A stretch of 38,480 bases of DNA from Nocardiopsis endophytica. GTDB lineage: Bacteria > Actinomycetota > Actinomycetes > Streptosporangiales > Streptosporangiaceae. Below, one piece after another: positions 16,105 to 24,106 of this stretch (its first letter is position 1; every line of letters begins with the position of its first letter). A program made the position numbers and the translations under genes. The stretch lies in NCBI RefSeq assembly GCF_027706725.1, contig NZ_JAQFWQ010000066.1, positions 1-38,480 on the forward strand, read 5' to 3'. The notes beneath the pieces were generated by a model that searched no databases, was not told the DNA's origin, and saw only the letters and a list, made by a program, of their open reading frames with translations.

Positions 16105-16646
16105 GCACCGCCACCGGAACGGAGGGCGGTCCGGTAAGCCGCCATGTACTGCTGCTCAACGCCAGCTACGAGCCGCTGACCACGCTCCCGCTGCGCCGCG
16201 CGGTGCTCCTGGTGCTGCGGGACAAGGCCGAAGTGGTGCACGGGGACGCCGCGGGCACGGTGCTCCACTCGGCGTCGATGGTGCTGTCGGTGCCGTCGGT
16301 CATCCGGCTGCACCGCTACATCAGGGTCCCCTACCGCAGGCGGATCCCCCTCACCAGGGTCGCGCTGATGCGCCGGGACGGGCACCACTGCGCGTACTGC
16401 GGCAAGCGGGCCGAGACCATCGACCACGTGGTCCCGCGCTCCAGGGGAGGCGCGCACGTGTGGGAGAACGTGGTGGCCTCGTGCAAGCCGTGCAACCACC
16501 GCAAGGCCGACCGGCTCCTGGACGAGCTGGGGTGGAGGCTGAACGTCACCCCGACGGTGCCGCGCGGCCTGCACTGGCGGCTGATCAACGGCGAGCAGCA
16601 CGGCGATCCCCAGTGGGCGCCGTACATGACACGCCAGGCGGCCTGA
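16101..16646 (+). CDS. HNH endonuclease
   Basis: 181-aa protein of the actinobacterial HNH family that begins with an LLLNASYEPL segment (here from about residue 17). The HNH motif is in the second half: C97-x2-C100, D108-H109, N123, C128-x2-C131 and H133, giving a Cys4 zinc site and the His-Asn-His metal-binding nuclease centre. The target is unknown. Such genes are single-copy and conserved in many actinobacteria without any adjacent methylase or phage gene, so a housekeeping DNA-processing role is more likely than defence (inference). It starts at ATG 16101 inside the stop of a 35-aa ORF. A subfamily A hairpin lies about 100 bp downstream, before fmdB. Confidence 0.9.
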   Translation: MSTATGTEGGPVSRHVLLLNASYEPLTTLPLRRAVLLVLRDKAEVVHGDAAGTVLHSASMVLSVPSVIRLHRYIRVPYRRRIPLTRVALMRRDGHHCAYCGKRAETIDHVVPRSRGGAHVWENVVASCKPCNHRKADRLLDELGWRLNVTPTVPRGLHWRLINGEQHGDPQWAPYMTRQAA

Positions 16647-16750
16647 CCGTAGGGGCGGCCCGAGTCGGACGTTCCGACGTCCCGTCCGACCCGGGCCTCC
16701 CACCCCCCGGCGGGCGCCGCGTGGGCCGTCGCCGAGCGCCGCCCCTGTGT

Positions 16751-16845
16751 CGTTGATCTCGGGGAAGCCGGGGTAAAAACGGACAGCATAAGCCCGACTT
16801 CCCCGAGATCAACACAGGGTGCGCCCGCCTGTCCGCGGGCTCTTA
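16751..16845. repeat. Dispersed hairpin element, subfamily A, with one outer arm
   Basis: Core hairpin 16751-16813, identical through the loop to 11006-11068, which implies recent copying or conversion. The outer arm lies only on the right (16814-16845: GCGCCCGCCTGTCCGCGGGC, then TCTTAG). The end of this arm, TTAGGAT, forms the -10 hexamer of the next gene, so the element appears to supply part of the fmdB promoter. Confidence 0.85.
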
Positions 16846-16855
16846 GGATGCCTCC
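16844..16855 (+). promoter_or_regulatory. -10 hexamer TAGGAT, six bases before fmdB-like start
   Basis: TAGGAT at 16844-16849, then GCCTCC, then ATG 16856. The first bases of the hexamer lie in the outer arm of the dispersed hairpin element. Confidence 0.5.
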
Positions 16856-17062
16856 ATGCCCCGATACGAGTACGCCTGCCGCGAGTGCGGCACCACCTTC
16901 GAGCTGAGCCGCCCGATGGCCGAGTCGGACGCCCCGGCGCCCTGTCCCGGCGGCCACGGCGACACCGTCAAGCTGCTGTCCCGCGTCGCTGTCGCCGGGA
17001 TGGCCCAGGCCCCCGCACCGGCCGGCGGCTGCTGCGGTGGCGGGTGCTGCGGCGGAGGCTGA
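16856..17062 (+). CDS. FmdB-family zinc-ribbon protein
   Basis: 68-aa protein starting MPRYEYAC, the family signature. C8-x2-C11 forms the first knuckle; the second is reduced to C30-x3-H34 in CPGGH. The C-terminus is a Gly/Cys tail (CCGGGCCGGG) that could bind metal. FmdB/CxxC regulatory proteins are widespread small zinc proteins; a regulatory role in formamidase expression was proposed for the founding member, but the role here is unknown. The transcript is probably leaderless. Its stop is only three bases from the convergent ilvD stop. Confidence 0.88.
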   Translation: MPRYEYACRECGTTFELSRPMAESDAPAPCPGGHGDTVKLLSRVAVAGMAQAPAPAGGCCGGGCCGGG

Positions 17063-17065
17063 GGG

Positions 17066-18928
17066 TCAGTCCTCGACCTGGGACACGTCGCGGGCGGCGC
17101 CGGTGGAGGCGGACGTGGCCATCGCCGCGTACGCCCGCAGCGCCGGGGTCACCTTCCGCTCACGCGCGCGCGGCCGGTAGCCGCCCTGCTCCTTGAGCAG
17201 GCGCTCGCGGCGGGCGGCCAGCTCGTCCTCGGGCACCTCCAGCACCAGCCCCCGGGAGGGGATGTCGATGCTGATGATGTCCCCGTCCTCGACCAGGGCG
17301 ATGTCGCCCCCGGCCGCCGCCTCGGGGGAGGCGTGGCCGATGGACAGCCCCGAGGTGCCGCCGGAGAAGCGCCCGTCGGTCACCAGCGCGCACGCCTTGC
17401 CCAGGCCGCGCCCCTTCAGGAAGCTGGTCGGGTAGAGCATCTCCTGCATGCCCGGGCCGCCCTTGGGGCCCTCGTAGCGGATGACCACCACGTCGCCCGG
17501 CTCGACCCGCTTGTTGAGGATGCCGTCGACGGCCTCCTCCTGGCTCTCGAAGACCTTCGCCGGGCCGCTGAAGGTCAGCAGCTCCTCGTCGACGCCGGCC
17601 GTCTTGACCACGGCCCCGTCGGCGGCCATGTTGCCGAAGAGCACCGCCAGCCCGCCGTCGGCGCTGTAGGCGCTGCCGACCGACCGGATGCAGCCGCCGT
17701 CGCGGTCGGTGTCCAGGCCGTCCCAGCGCACGTCCTGGGAGTAGGCCTTGGTGGTGCGCTTGCCGCCCGGTGCGGCGTGGAACAGCTCCACCGCCTCGGG
17801 GGAGGCGGTCGGCTCCATGATGTCCCACTCGGCCAGGCACTCGCCGACGGTCTTGCCATGGACCGTGGGCAGGGAGGTGTCGATCAGCCCCCCGCGCGCC
17901 AGCTCGCCCATGATGGCGGGGATGCCGCCCGCCCGGTGGACGTCCTCGATGTGGTACTTCTCGGTGTTCGGCGCCACCTTGCACAGGCACGGCACCCGGC
18001 GGGAGAGCTCGTCGATCTCGGGCAGGCCGAAGCCCACGCCGCCCTCGGTGGCCGCCGCCAGCAGGTGCAGGATGGTGTTGGTGGACCCGCCCATGGCGAT
18101 GTCCAGCGCCATGGCGTTGGCGAAGGCCTGCGGGGTGGCGATAGACAACGGCAGCACCGAGGAGTCGTCGTCCTGGTAGTAGCGCCGCGCCGCGTCCACG
18201 ACCAGCCGCCCGGCGTCCTCGTAGAGCCGCTTGCGGGCCACGTGCGTGGCCAGCACGGTGCCGTTGCCCGGCAGCGCCAGCCCGATCGCCTCGGTCAGGC
18301 AGTTCATCGAGTTGGCGGTGAACATGCCCGAGCAGGAGCCGCAGGTGGGGCAGGCGGCCTCCTCCAGGGTGGCCAGCTCCTCGTCGGAGACGCTCTCGTC
18401 GGCGGCGGCGACCATCGGGTTGATCAGGTCGAGCTTGCGCTCCTTGGTGGCGGTGCCGTCGACCACCGTGACCCGCCCGGCCTCCATCGGGCCGCCGGAG
18501 ACGAACACCGTGGGGATGTTCAGCCGCATCGCGGCCAGCAGCATGCCCGGGGTGATCTTGTCGCAGTTGGACACGCACACCAGGGCGTCCGCGCAGTGCG
18601 CGTTGACCATGTACTCGACCGCGTCGGCGATGAGCTCGCGGCTGGGCAGCGAGTAGAGCATGCCGCCGTGGCCCATGGCGATGCCGTCGTCCACGGCGAT
18701 GGTGTTGAACTCGCGGGGGACGCCGCCCGCCTCGCGGACGGCGCCGGAGACGACGTCGGCGACCTCGCGCAGGTGCACGTGGCCGGGGACGAACTGGGTG
18801 AAGCTGTTGGCCACGGCCACGATCGGCTTGCCGAAGTCCTCGCGCTCTACCCCGGAGGCGCGCATGAGGGCGCGCGCGCCGACCATGTTCCTGCCGTGGG
18901 TGACCGTGCGTGAGCGGAGTTCTGGCAT
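17066..18928 (-). CDS. ilvD: Dihydroxy-acid dehydratase
   Basis: 620 aa, close to E. coli IlvD (616 aa) and collinear with it. It dehydrates 2,3-dihydroxy-isovalerate and -methylvalerate in valine, isoleucine and pantothenate synthesis, using an Fe-S cluster. It starts [15 protein letters not shown], with [38 protein letters not shown] (C122) and [11 protein letters not shown] (C193, C196, C199), all as in the E. coli-type enzyme. The C-terminal region has [18 protein letters not shown] and [18 protein letters not shown] 18928 follows GGGAG. No other branched-chain gene is adjacent. The 290-bp leader contains repeated GAGACG motifs that may be regulatory. The stop faces the FmdB-like gene with no space for a separate terminator. 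Confidence 0.97.
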   Translation of the reverse strand: MPELRSRTVTHGRNMVGARALMRASGVEREDFGKPIVAVANSFTQFVPGHVHLREVADVVSGAVREAGGVPREFNTIAVDDGIAMGHGGMLYSLPSRELIADAVEYMVNAHCADALVCVSNCDKITPGMLLAAMRLNIPTVFVSGGPMEAGRVTVVDGTATKERKLDLINPMVAAADESVSDEELATLEEAACPTCGSCSGMFTANSMNCLTEAIGLALPGNGTVLATHVARKRLYEDAGRLVVDAARRYYQDDDSSVLPLSIATPQAFANAMALDIAMGGSTNTILHLLAAATEGGVGFGLPEIDELSRRVPCLCKVAPNTEKYHIEDVHRAGGIPAIMGELARGGLIDTSLPTVHGKTVGECLAEWDIMEPTASPEAVELFHAAPGGKRTTKAYSQDVRWDGLDTDRDGGCIRSVGSAYSADGGLAVLFGNMAADGAVVKTAGVDEELLTFSGPAKVFESQEEAVDGILNKRVEPGDVVVIRYEGPKGGPGMQEMLYPTSFLKGRGLGKACALVTDGRFSGGTSGLSIGHASPEAAAGGDIALVEDGDIISIDIPSRGLVLEVPEDELAARRERLLKEQGGYRPRARERKVTPALRAYAAMATSASTGAARDVSQVED

Positions 18929-18943
18929 GGGGTGCTCCCGATC

Positions 18944-19029
18944 GAGACGTTCTCTTCCGTGAATCCTAGCCCCGCCGGAGGCGTGCTCGCGTCTCGAACC
19001 TGAAGATAGGACGTCCGAATATTGAGACG
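18944..19029 (-). promoter_or_regulatory. ilvD leader with repeated GAGACG motifs
   Basis: CGTCTC (18990-18995) and GAGACG (19024-19029) form an inverted pair around the palindrome GGACGTCC (19009-19016) and the AT-rich GAATATTGAG. A third GAGACG at about 18945-18950 lies near the start codon. This is the most AT-rich stretch of the leader, so the promoter is probably here. The regulator is unknown. Confidence 0.4.
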
Positions 19030-19127
19030 AGCGGTGGTCGCGGGCGACCGTGGGCAGTGGTCGTGGACGACCGTGCAGGGCCGCGGGCGCCCGGGACGGC
19101 CCAGAACGTCCCCGGGCGGCGGACGTG

Positions 19128-19161
19128 CGTCGGGGGCGGGACATGCGTCCCGCCCCCGACG
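19128..19161 (-). terminator. Perfect 15-bp hairpin after the NERD gene
   Basis: CGTCGGGGGCGGGAC pairs perfectly with GTCCCGCCCCCGACG around a 4-nt loop. It lies 59 bases past the NERD stop and isolates ilvD from it. There is no U-tract. Confidence 0.65.
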
Positions 19162-19219
19162 CGGCCCGGTCGCGACCGGTGCCGCCCGTACCGTTTGCGT
19201 CCGTCCGCTCCCCGCGCGG

Positions 19220-20056
19220 TCAGTACCGCGCCGGAAGCACCTTCTCCGCCGCCTTGTGGATCTCCTCGATCTCCTTCTCGGTGAGCCTGCTCTTGCCCGA
19301 GCGCAGCCACTTGCGGACCTTCTGGCCCTGGATGACGTCCACACCGCGCAGGTTGTGGCTGTCCCAGGGCATGCCGGGGCCGTAGATCGCCAGCGCCGCG
19401 CGGACCGTGATCTCGCGGCCGAGCTCCTCGCTGATCAGCCGCTGGGCCTCGCGCGCCTCGGACAGGGCCTCGTCGATCCGCTCGTTCTTGGAGAACCGCC
19501 CGTGGTAGAGCTTCTCCAGCTTGTTGCGGAGGGGGAGGCGCTTGTCCCACGACTCGGAGTCGATGGCGAACGCGCCGCGCCGCCCCACGATGAAGTGGTC
19601 GATCTGCCCGTTGCCGCCGGGCACGCCGCGCGCGTGCAGGACCCGGTAGCCCACCTTCTTCATCACCCGCAGCTGGGCCTCGGTGCGCCGCTGGGCCATC
19701 GAGGGCTTGCGCCACCGCGGCACCTCGGACTGGCGCCGGGCGGCGTGCACCGCGAGGGCGATCAGCGTGCCCGCGGCGAAGGTGGCGCCGATGCGCCAGT
19801 CGCCGGTGAGGAGTCCGGCCGCCAGGCCGGCCAGGAGCGCGGCGGCTCCGCGAACGGCCCAGCGGCGTGCGTCCTTGGAATTGAGCAGGTCGCCATAGGT
19901 CGTCCGGGCCTCATCGTCGGGGCCCGCCGAATTCCGGGAGCGGGAGTCCGCTCCGGCCGACACGAAAAAGGGCGACAGGGAAGCCGCCTCCTGGCGCTGG
20001 GCGCCGTCCTTCTCACTGGTTGCCGATTCCACGATGGAAAGAGTAGTTCGATCCAT
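19220..20056 (-). CDS. NERD (nuclease-related domain) membrane protein
   Basis: 278 aa. A hydrophilic N-terminus (1-65) is followed by two hydrophobic segments (about 70-86 and 90-106), then a NERD domain (about 122-235). The core strand pattern is QIDHFIVGRRGAFAID (151-166) followed by SESW (167-170). NERD domains are distant relatives of PD-(D/E)xK nucleases, and the usual lysine after the second acidic residue (IDSKxW-like) is glutamate here (E168), so catalysis is uncertain. No helicase or kinase fusion is present. TAGGAC at 20063-20068 (minus strand) is six bases before ATG 20056, with no Shine-Dalgarno, so the mRNA is probably leaderless. It is divergent from the amidase gene and ends before a strong hairpin. 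Confidence 0.82.
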   Translation of the reverse strand: MDRTTLSIVESATSEKDGAQRQEAASLSPFFVSAGADSRSRNSAGPDDEARTTYGDLLNSKDARRWAVRGAAALLAGLAAGLLTGDWRIGATFAAGTLIALAVHAARRQSEVPRWRKPSMAQRRTEAQLRVMKKVGYRVLHARGVPGGNGQIDHFIVGRRGAFAIDSESWDKRLPLRNKLEKLYHGRFSKNERIDEALSEAREAQRLISEELGREITVRAALAIYGPGMPWDSHNLRGVDVIQGQKVRKWLRSGKSRLTEKEIEEIHKAAEKVLPARY

Positions 20057-20068
20057 ATACGAGTCCTA
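20057..20068 (-). promoter_or_regulatory. -10 hexamer TAGGAC for the NERD gene
   Basis: TAGGAC at 20063-20068 on the minus strand, six bases from ATG 20056. Confidence 0.45.
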
Positions 20069-20160
20069 GTCCATCGAAACTCACACTTTTCTTCCCCGGG
20101 CACTTCCGGCCGCACGCGTGTCCCCGGGGTAAGAGCAGGGAAGGCTTACCTTTCGGCCAT

Positions 20161-20174
20161 CCTCTCTAGAGAGG
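20161..20174. promoter_or_regulatory. 14-bp perfect palindrome CCTCTCTAGAGAGG in a divergent promoter region
   Basis: Perfect inverted repeat with no spacer, midway between the divergent NERD and amidase starts. It is a candidate operator for either gene. The central CTAG is rare in high-GC DNA, which makes the site stand out. No regulator gene is adjacent. Confidence 0.4.
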
Positions 20175-20260
20175 TGGCCCGGCCGCATGCCGGCGCGGCC
20201 CCGGCACGGCCTCGGCGCGGTCCCGGCGGCGCCGGTCGGCCCTGTCCGGGCGCGGGGGTC

Positions 20261-20272
20261 TAGGCTTCGTCC
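20261..20272 (+). promoter_or_regulatory. -10 hexamer TAGGCT for the amidase gene
   Basis: TAGGCT at 20261-20266, then TCGTCC, then ATG 20273. No Shine-Dalgarno is present. Confidence 0.5.
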
Positions 20273-21706
20273 ATGGGTCAGATTCACGATTTGACGGCGT
20301 TGGAGCAGGCAGCGGCGGTGCGCCGCCGGGAGCTGTCCCCGGTGGAGATCGCCGACCACTACCTGGACCGGATCGAGCGGATCGGCCCCCGGGTGGGGGC
20401 GTTCATTACGGTCACCGCGGAAATCGCGCGCGAACAGGCCCGCAACGCGGAGAAACGGGTCGTCCGCGACACGCCGGAGGAGCTGCCGCCGCTGCTCGGC
20501 GTCCCGGTGCCGGTCAAGGACCTCACCCCGGTGGCGGGGGTGCGCTGGACCTCCGGGTCGGCCGCCTTCGCCGACCGCACCGCCGAGGTGGACGCCGACG
20601 TGGCCGCGCGGCTGCGCGCCGCCGGGACGGTGCTCACCGGCAAGACCAACACCCCCGAGTTCGGGGTGCCCTGCTACACCGAGAACGACATCGCCCCGCC
20701 CGCCCGCACCCCCTGGGACCCCACCCGCTCGGCCGGGGGCTCCAGCGGCGGCGCCGCGGCCGCCGTCGCCGCGGGCCTGGCCCCGGCCGCGCACGCCAGC
20801 GACGGCGGCGGGTCGATCCGCATCCCCGCCTCGGTGTGCGGGCTGTTCGGCATCAAGCCCTCCCGGGGGCGCATCACCAACGCCCCGCTGCAGCCCGACT
20901 TCATCGGGCTGTCCACCAGCGGCCCGCTGGCGCGGACCGTCGCCGACGCCGCCGCGCTGCTCGACGCCATGGCCGGGGGCGCCCCGGGGGACTACTACGC
21001 CCCGCCGCACAGCGGTGACGCGCGCACCTTCCTCGACCACGCCCGCGCCGAGCCCGGACGGCTGCGCATCGGCCGCTTCTCCGCCTCCCCGGTGCCCGGC
21101 GCCGAGCTCCACCCCGAGGTGGCCGCGGGCTACGAGGAGGCCTCCCGGCTGCTGGCCTCCCTCGGCCACGAGGTCGAGGAGGTCGACCCGCCGTTCGACG
21201 CCTCGCTGATGCGGATGTTCGAGGTGGTCTGGGCGGCCATGGCGGTGGCCACCCCGGTGCCCGAGGAGGACGAGGCGCGGCTGCGGCCCATCACCCGGGG
21301 CATGCGCGCCCGCGCCCGCGCCGCCTCGGTCGAGGACTACATCCGCGCCACCGGCGGCATCCAGATGGCGCTGCGCCGGGCCGTGCCGCGGCTGGACGCC
21401 TACGACGTGCTGCTGTCCCCGACGCTGGCGCAGCTCCCGGCGCCGGTGGGGCACTTCGCCTCCGACGACCCGCGCGAGGAGTTCGCCAAGATGTCGGCGT
21501 TCACGCCCTTCACCTCCATGTTCAACGTGACGGGCCAGCCGTCGGCGAGCGTGCCGCTGCACTGGACCGGTGAAGGGCTGCCGGTCGGCGTCATGCTGAC
21601 GGGGCGGCTGGGGGAGGAGGGGACGCTGCTGTCCCTGTCGGCCCAGCTGGAGCGGGCCCGGCCGTGGGCGGGCCGCCGTCCGGACCTGTCCGGCCTGGAG
21701 TCCTGA
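20273..21706 (+). CDS. Amidase (amidase-signature family)
   Basis: 477-aa hydrolase of the amidase-signature family, which uses a Ser-cisSer-Lys triad. Candidate residues are K82 in VPVKDL, the cis-serine in GGSSGG (157/158) and nucleophile S181 in [10 protein letters not shown]. It is too diverged from GatA to be the Glu-tRNA amidotransferase subunit, and no gatB or gatC is nearby, so a general amide or nitrile-derived amide substrate is more likely. There is no signal peptide. The likely leaderless start at ATG 20273 is set by TAGGCT six bases upstream. The last 116 bases lie antisense to the end of the MFS gene, an unusually long coding overlap for this window. Confidence 0.92.
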   Translation: MGQIHDLTALEQAAAVRRRELSPVEIADHYLDRIERIGPRVGAFITVTAEIAREQARNAEKRVVRDTPEELPPLLGVPVPVKDLTPVAGVRWTSGSAAFADRTAEVDADVAARLRAAGTVLTGKTNTPEFGVPCYTENDIAPPARTPWDPTRSAGGSSGGAAAAVAAGLAPAAHASDGGGSIRIPASVCGLFGIKPSRGRITNAPLQPDFIGLSTSGPLARTVADAAALLDAMAGGAPGDYYAPPHSGDARTFLDHARAEPGRLRIGRFSASPVPGAELHPEVAAGYEEASRLLASLGHEVEEVDPPFDASLMRMFEVVWAAMAVATPVPEEDEARLRPITRGMRARARAASVEDYIRATGGIQMALRRAVPRLDAYDVLLSPTLAQLPAPVGHFASDDPREEFAKMSAFTPFTSMFNVTGQPSASVPLHWTGEGLPVGVMLTGRLGEEGTLLSLSAQLERARPWAGRRPDLSGLES

Positions 21707-22895
21707 TCCCCAGGCTGAGCAGCGCGGCGAGGGTGGCCAGGGCGGCGGCGCCGCCGAGGCCCAGGGCCACCCCGCCGTGGTCGATCAGCCAGCCGGTCAG
21801 CGGCGAGGCGATGGCGATGCCGCCGGTGGTCGCGGTGGTCATCCAGCCGTAGGCCTCGCCGCGCCGCTCCGGCGGGGCCAGGTCGCCCAGGCGCTCGGTG
21901 ACCGCGGCCACCGTGGGGGCGATCGCCAGGCCGGCGATGAACAGCACCGGGGTGATCAGCCAGGGGCTGGGCAGGTGCAGCACCGGCGGCACCAGCGGCA
22001 CGATCAGCACCGCACCCGCCGCGGTGCCGAAGGCCCGCAGGGAGATGCGCGGCGGCCCGGCCAGCGCGCCCGCGGCCAGCCCGCCGACCAGCGAGCCGAA
22101 GGCGTAGACCGCCATCAGGCCCCCGGCGTACCCGGGGGTGCCCAGCTCCCGCGCCCAGGCCACCATCGCCAGGTCGACCGAGCCGAGACCGGCGACCAGC
22201 GCCATCACCACCCCGATGACCAGCAGCAGGCGGGGGTCGGCCAGCAGCGACCGGCGCCGGCCGCCCGAGGCCTCGGGCGCGCCGTCGGCGCCGGCGGCCT
22301 CGTGCGGGAGGGTGTGCCCGGCCCGGCGCAGCGCCAGCGCGAAACCGGTGGCCCCGGTGCAGGCGATGGCCCCGAGGACGAGCAGCCCGATCCGGCCGCC
22401 GCCGACCCCGACCACCGCGGCGGCCAGAAGTGGGCCCACGATGAACAGCAGTTCCTGGAGGGTCGCCTCGGCGGCGAACACGGCCTGCCGGGTGGGGCCG
22501 GAGGTGATGCGCGGCCACAGGGACCGGCCGATCTGCGTGGCCGGGGGCTGGAAGACGCCGGTGGCCACCGCCAGCGGCAGCGCCGCCCACCACAGCCAGG
22601 CGGGCAGGAACGCCATCGCGGTCAGCCCGAGGCCGTAGACCAGGGCGGAGAACAGCAGGAGCCGGTCGTTGGGGCGGCGGTCGGCCATGCGCCCCCGGAT
22701 GGGCCCACCGAGCGCGGTGCCCACGGTCAGGCCCCCGGCGACCAGTCCCGCCAGCGCATAGGAGCCGGTCCACCCCGCGACCAGGAAGGTGACCGCGATC
22801 GGCATGCCCCCGATGTGCAGCCGGGCCGCCAGCGACCAGAAGAGCAGCGCCCCGAGCCGGGGCACGGCGAACAGCCGTCGGTAGGACTGGAGCAT
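21591..22895 (-). CDS. MFS transporter (drug/solute efflux type)
   Basis: About 434 aa from ATG 22895, with about 12 membrane segments and a hydrophilic central loop near residues 195-220. The MADRRPNDRLL loop after helix 2 is the conserved cytoplasmic motif, and GPIRGRMADRRP is typical of actinobacterial efflux-like MFS proteins. Substrate unknown. The last 37 residues or so are a Pro/Ala/Gly tail with no membrane character, encoded entirely within the 3' end of the convergent amidase gene. TTG 22907 is an alternative start in the same frame; ATG 22895 has AGTAGGA just upstream. The promoter region has two TAGGAC copies 22 bp apart, suggesting local regulation. Confidence 0.85.
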   Translation of the reverse strand: MLQSYRRLFAVPRLGALLFWSLAARLHIGGMPIAVTFLVAGWTGSYALAGLVAGGLTVGTALGGPIRGRMADRRPNDRLLLFSALVYGLGLTAMAFLPAWLWWAALPLAVATGVFQPPATQIGRSLWPRITSGPTRQAVFAAEATLQELLFIVGPLLAAAVVGVGGGRIGLLVLGAIACTGATGFALALRRAGHTLPHEAAGADGAPEASGGRRRSLLADPRLLLVIGVVMALVAGLGSVDLAMVAWARELGTPGYAGGLMAVYAFGSLVGGLAAGALAGPPRISLRAFGTAAGAVLIVPLVPPVLHLPSPWLITPVLFIAGLAIAPTVAAVTERLGDLAPPERRGEAYGWMTTATTGGIAIASPLTGWLIDHGGVALGLGGAAALATLAALLSLGIRTPGRTGPDGGPPTAGPAPAGPTGTAASPPPPAAPSA

Positions 22896-22896
22896 T

Positions 22897-22924
22897 GTCC
22901 TACTCAATCACAGGATTCGTCCTA
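22897..22924 (-). promoter_or_regulatory. Two TAGGAC direct repeats, 22 bp apart, upstream of the MFS gene
   Basis: On the minus strand TAGGAC occurs at 22919-22924 and 22897-22902, each followed by an A-rich context (ACGAAT, AATG). The distal copy could be the -10 element; the proximal copy overlaps the ribosome-binding region. The spacing of about two helical turns could also serve a repressor. The area is much more AT-rich than its surroundings. Confidence 0.35.
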
Positions 22925-22984
22925 TTGTTAAAGGGTCCCATGTGTGGGTACACAGGGACGTCCGCAACCCGGTGAACAGGCACC

Positions 22985-23400
22985 CGGCGCGGAGTCGAGT
23001 GAAGGGCGCCGACGAGGAGAGGTCGGGGCCCGTGCGGCAGCGCTGTCGGGCGCGGCGCGTGTGCGTGGTCTCCGTTGTTGGCGGCGACGGAGCGAGCGGG
23101 GCGGTTCCCGGGCCCTGCCTGCCGGGCGCAAGCCCCCTCGCGGTCCGGGTGGGTGGGCCGGCTGGGCTGGTACCCCGCTCACGGACACCAGCCGGGCGGC
23201 CGGCCGCCGGAGTGTGAGCGGGATGGCAGCGGCGACGAAGATCCGCGGCCCGTACCGCAGCGCCGTCGGCCGTCCGGCGTGTGCGTGGTCACCGTGAATG
23301 GCAGCGACGGAGCGAGCGGGGCGGTTCCCGGGCCCTGCCTGCCGGGCGCAAGCCCCCTCGCGGTCCGGGCAGGCGGTGCGGCGGGCAGGGTTCGCGCTCT
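22985..23400 (+). repeat. Left array of about 220-bp units, module 2
   Basis: Two units in the same orientation as 1-311. GCGGTTCCCG occurs at 23101 and 23321, a 220-bp period, and the stretch GGGCCCTGCCTGCCGGGCGC is repeated exactly with its flanks. No coding content. Confidence 0.85.
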
Positions 23401-23915
23401 TCGTTGCCCGGCACGCTCTCCGGGCCAGCCCGGTGAACCCCGGCAGGTTCGTGACCTGGTCGAACACTCCGCGTTAAGGGCAGGGAGGGGTGGGAAGCGC
23501 GCTTGGCGACACCCGCCAAGACCCCGGGGCGACGAACACGGCGGTACCAGAACGGGATTCGGGAACAGGGCGCCCGGTTCCTGCCTGTTTGGGTGGCCCG
23601 GGTTGCCGCTCGGGGTGCCGGTACGGCCGCCCGCCCGCTCCGGCCGCGCACCCACGGGCTGCGATGGGCCGATATCGACTACACCCGGTGACACCGGGAC
23701 CGGCGAACGGCCCCAGTGTGCCGTTTAGGGGCCTTCTGGAACCGAATCCCGTTCTGGTATCGCGATGACCGCGCATCCGCACCGCCCGCGAGGCCGGTCC
23801 GGGTATCGAACAGGGCGCCGGAGGGGGCCCGGCGCCCTCGGAACCGGGCAAATCGGGTGCCGTGTCGGTATCGGCTCGGCCGGAACCCGCCTTCCGGGCG
23901 CCTCGGGTGGCCGGG
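23401..23915. repeat. Module 2 core, with 18-bp inverted repeat
   Basis: TACCAGAACGGGATTCGG at 23545-23562 has an exact reverse complement at 23742-23759, 179 bases away, and the match continues imperfectly on both sides. The region between has no gene. Module 1 lacks this segment, so it looks like an insertion or a variable core. Confidence 0.7.
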
Positions 23916-23982
23916 GCCATCTTGAGTGGTGAAATCGACGCCTGATCCGCCTAAAAGCGTCGATTTCACGACGCTGGATGCC
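23916..23982. repeat. Dispersed hairpin element, subfamily C, module 2
   Basis: The inner stem is perfect: GTGAAATCGACGC pairs with GCGTCGATTTCAC; the outer arm ends in GGATGCC. Homologous to 439-504. It is followed by the conserved spacer (TGCCCGTTATGCCCGGTAT, reverse-complement orientation relative to module 1). Confidence 0.85.
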
Positions 23983-24040
23983 CAACCCCCTCTCCCGGTG
24001 CCCGTTATGCCCGGTATGCACCGCCCGGACGGCCCTCTCC

Positions 24041-24106
24041 GCGATGATCTCGACGGAAGTGCTGTCAAAACCGCCGGAATGACAGCACTCTTGTCGAGAT
24101 CATCGC
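24041..24106. repeat. Dispersed hairpin element, subfamily B, module 2
   Basis: GCGATGATCTCGAC pairs with GTCGAGATCATCGC; the internal GTGCTGTCA/TGACAGCAC stem and the CCGCCGG loop match 532-599 almost exactly. The inverted long array starts directly after it, as in module 1. Confidence 0.9.

Noticed and set aside
23440-23475. tRNA-like segment GGTTCGTGACCTGGTCGAAC
   Set aside because: A TTCG/TCGAA pairing is present, but no acceptor stem, anticodon arm or cloverleaf can be built.
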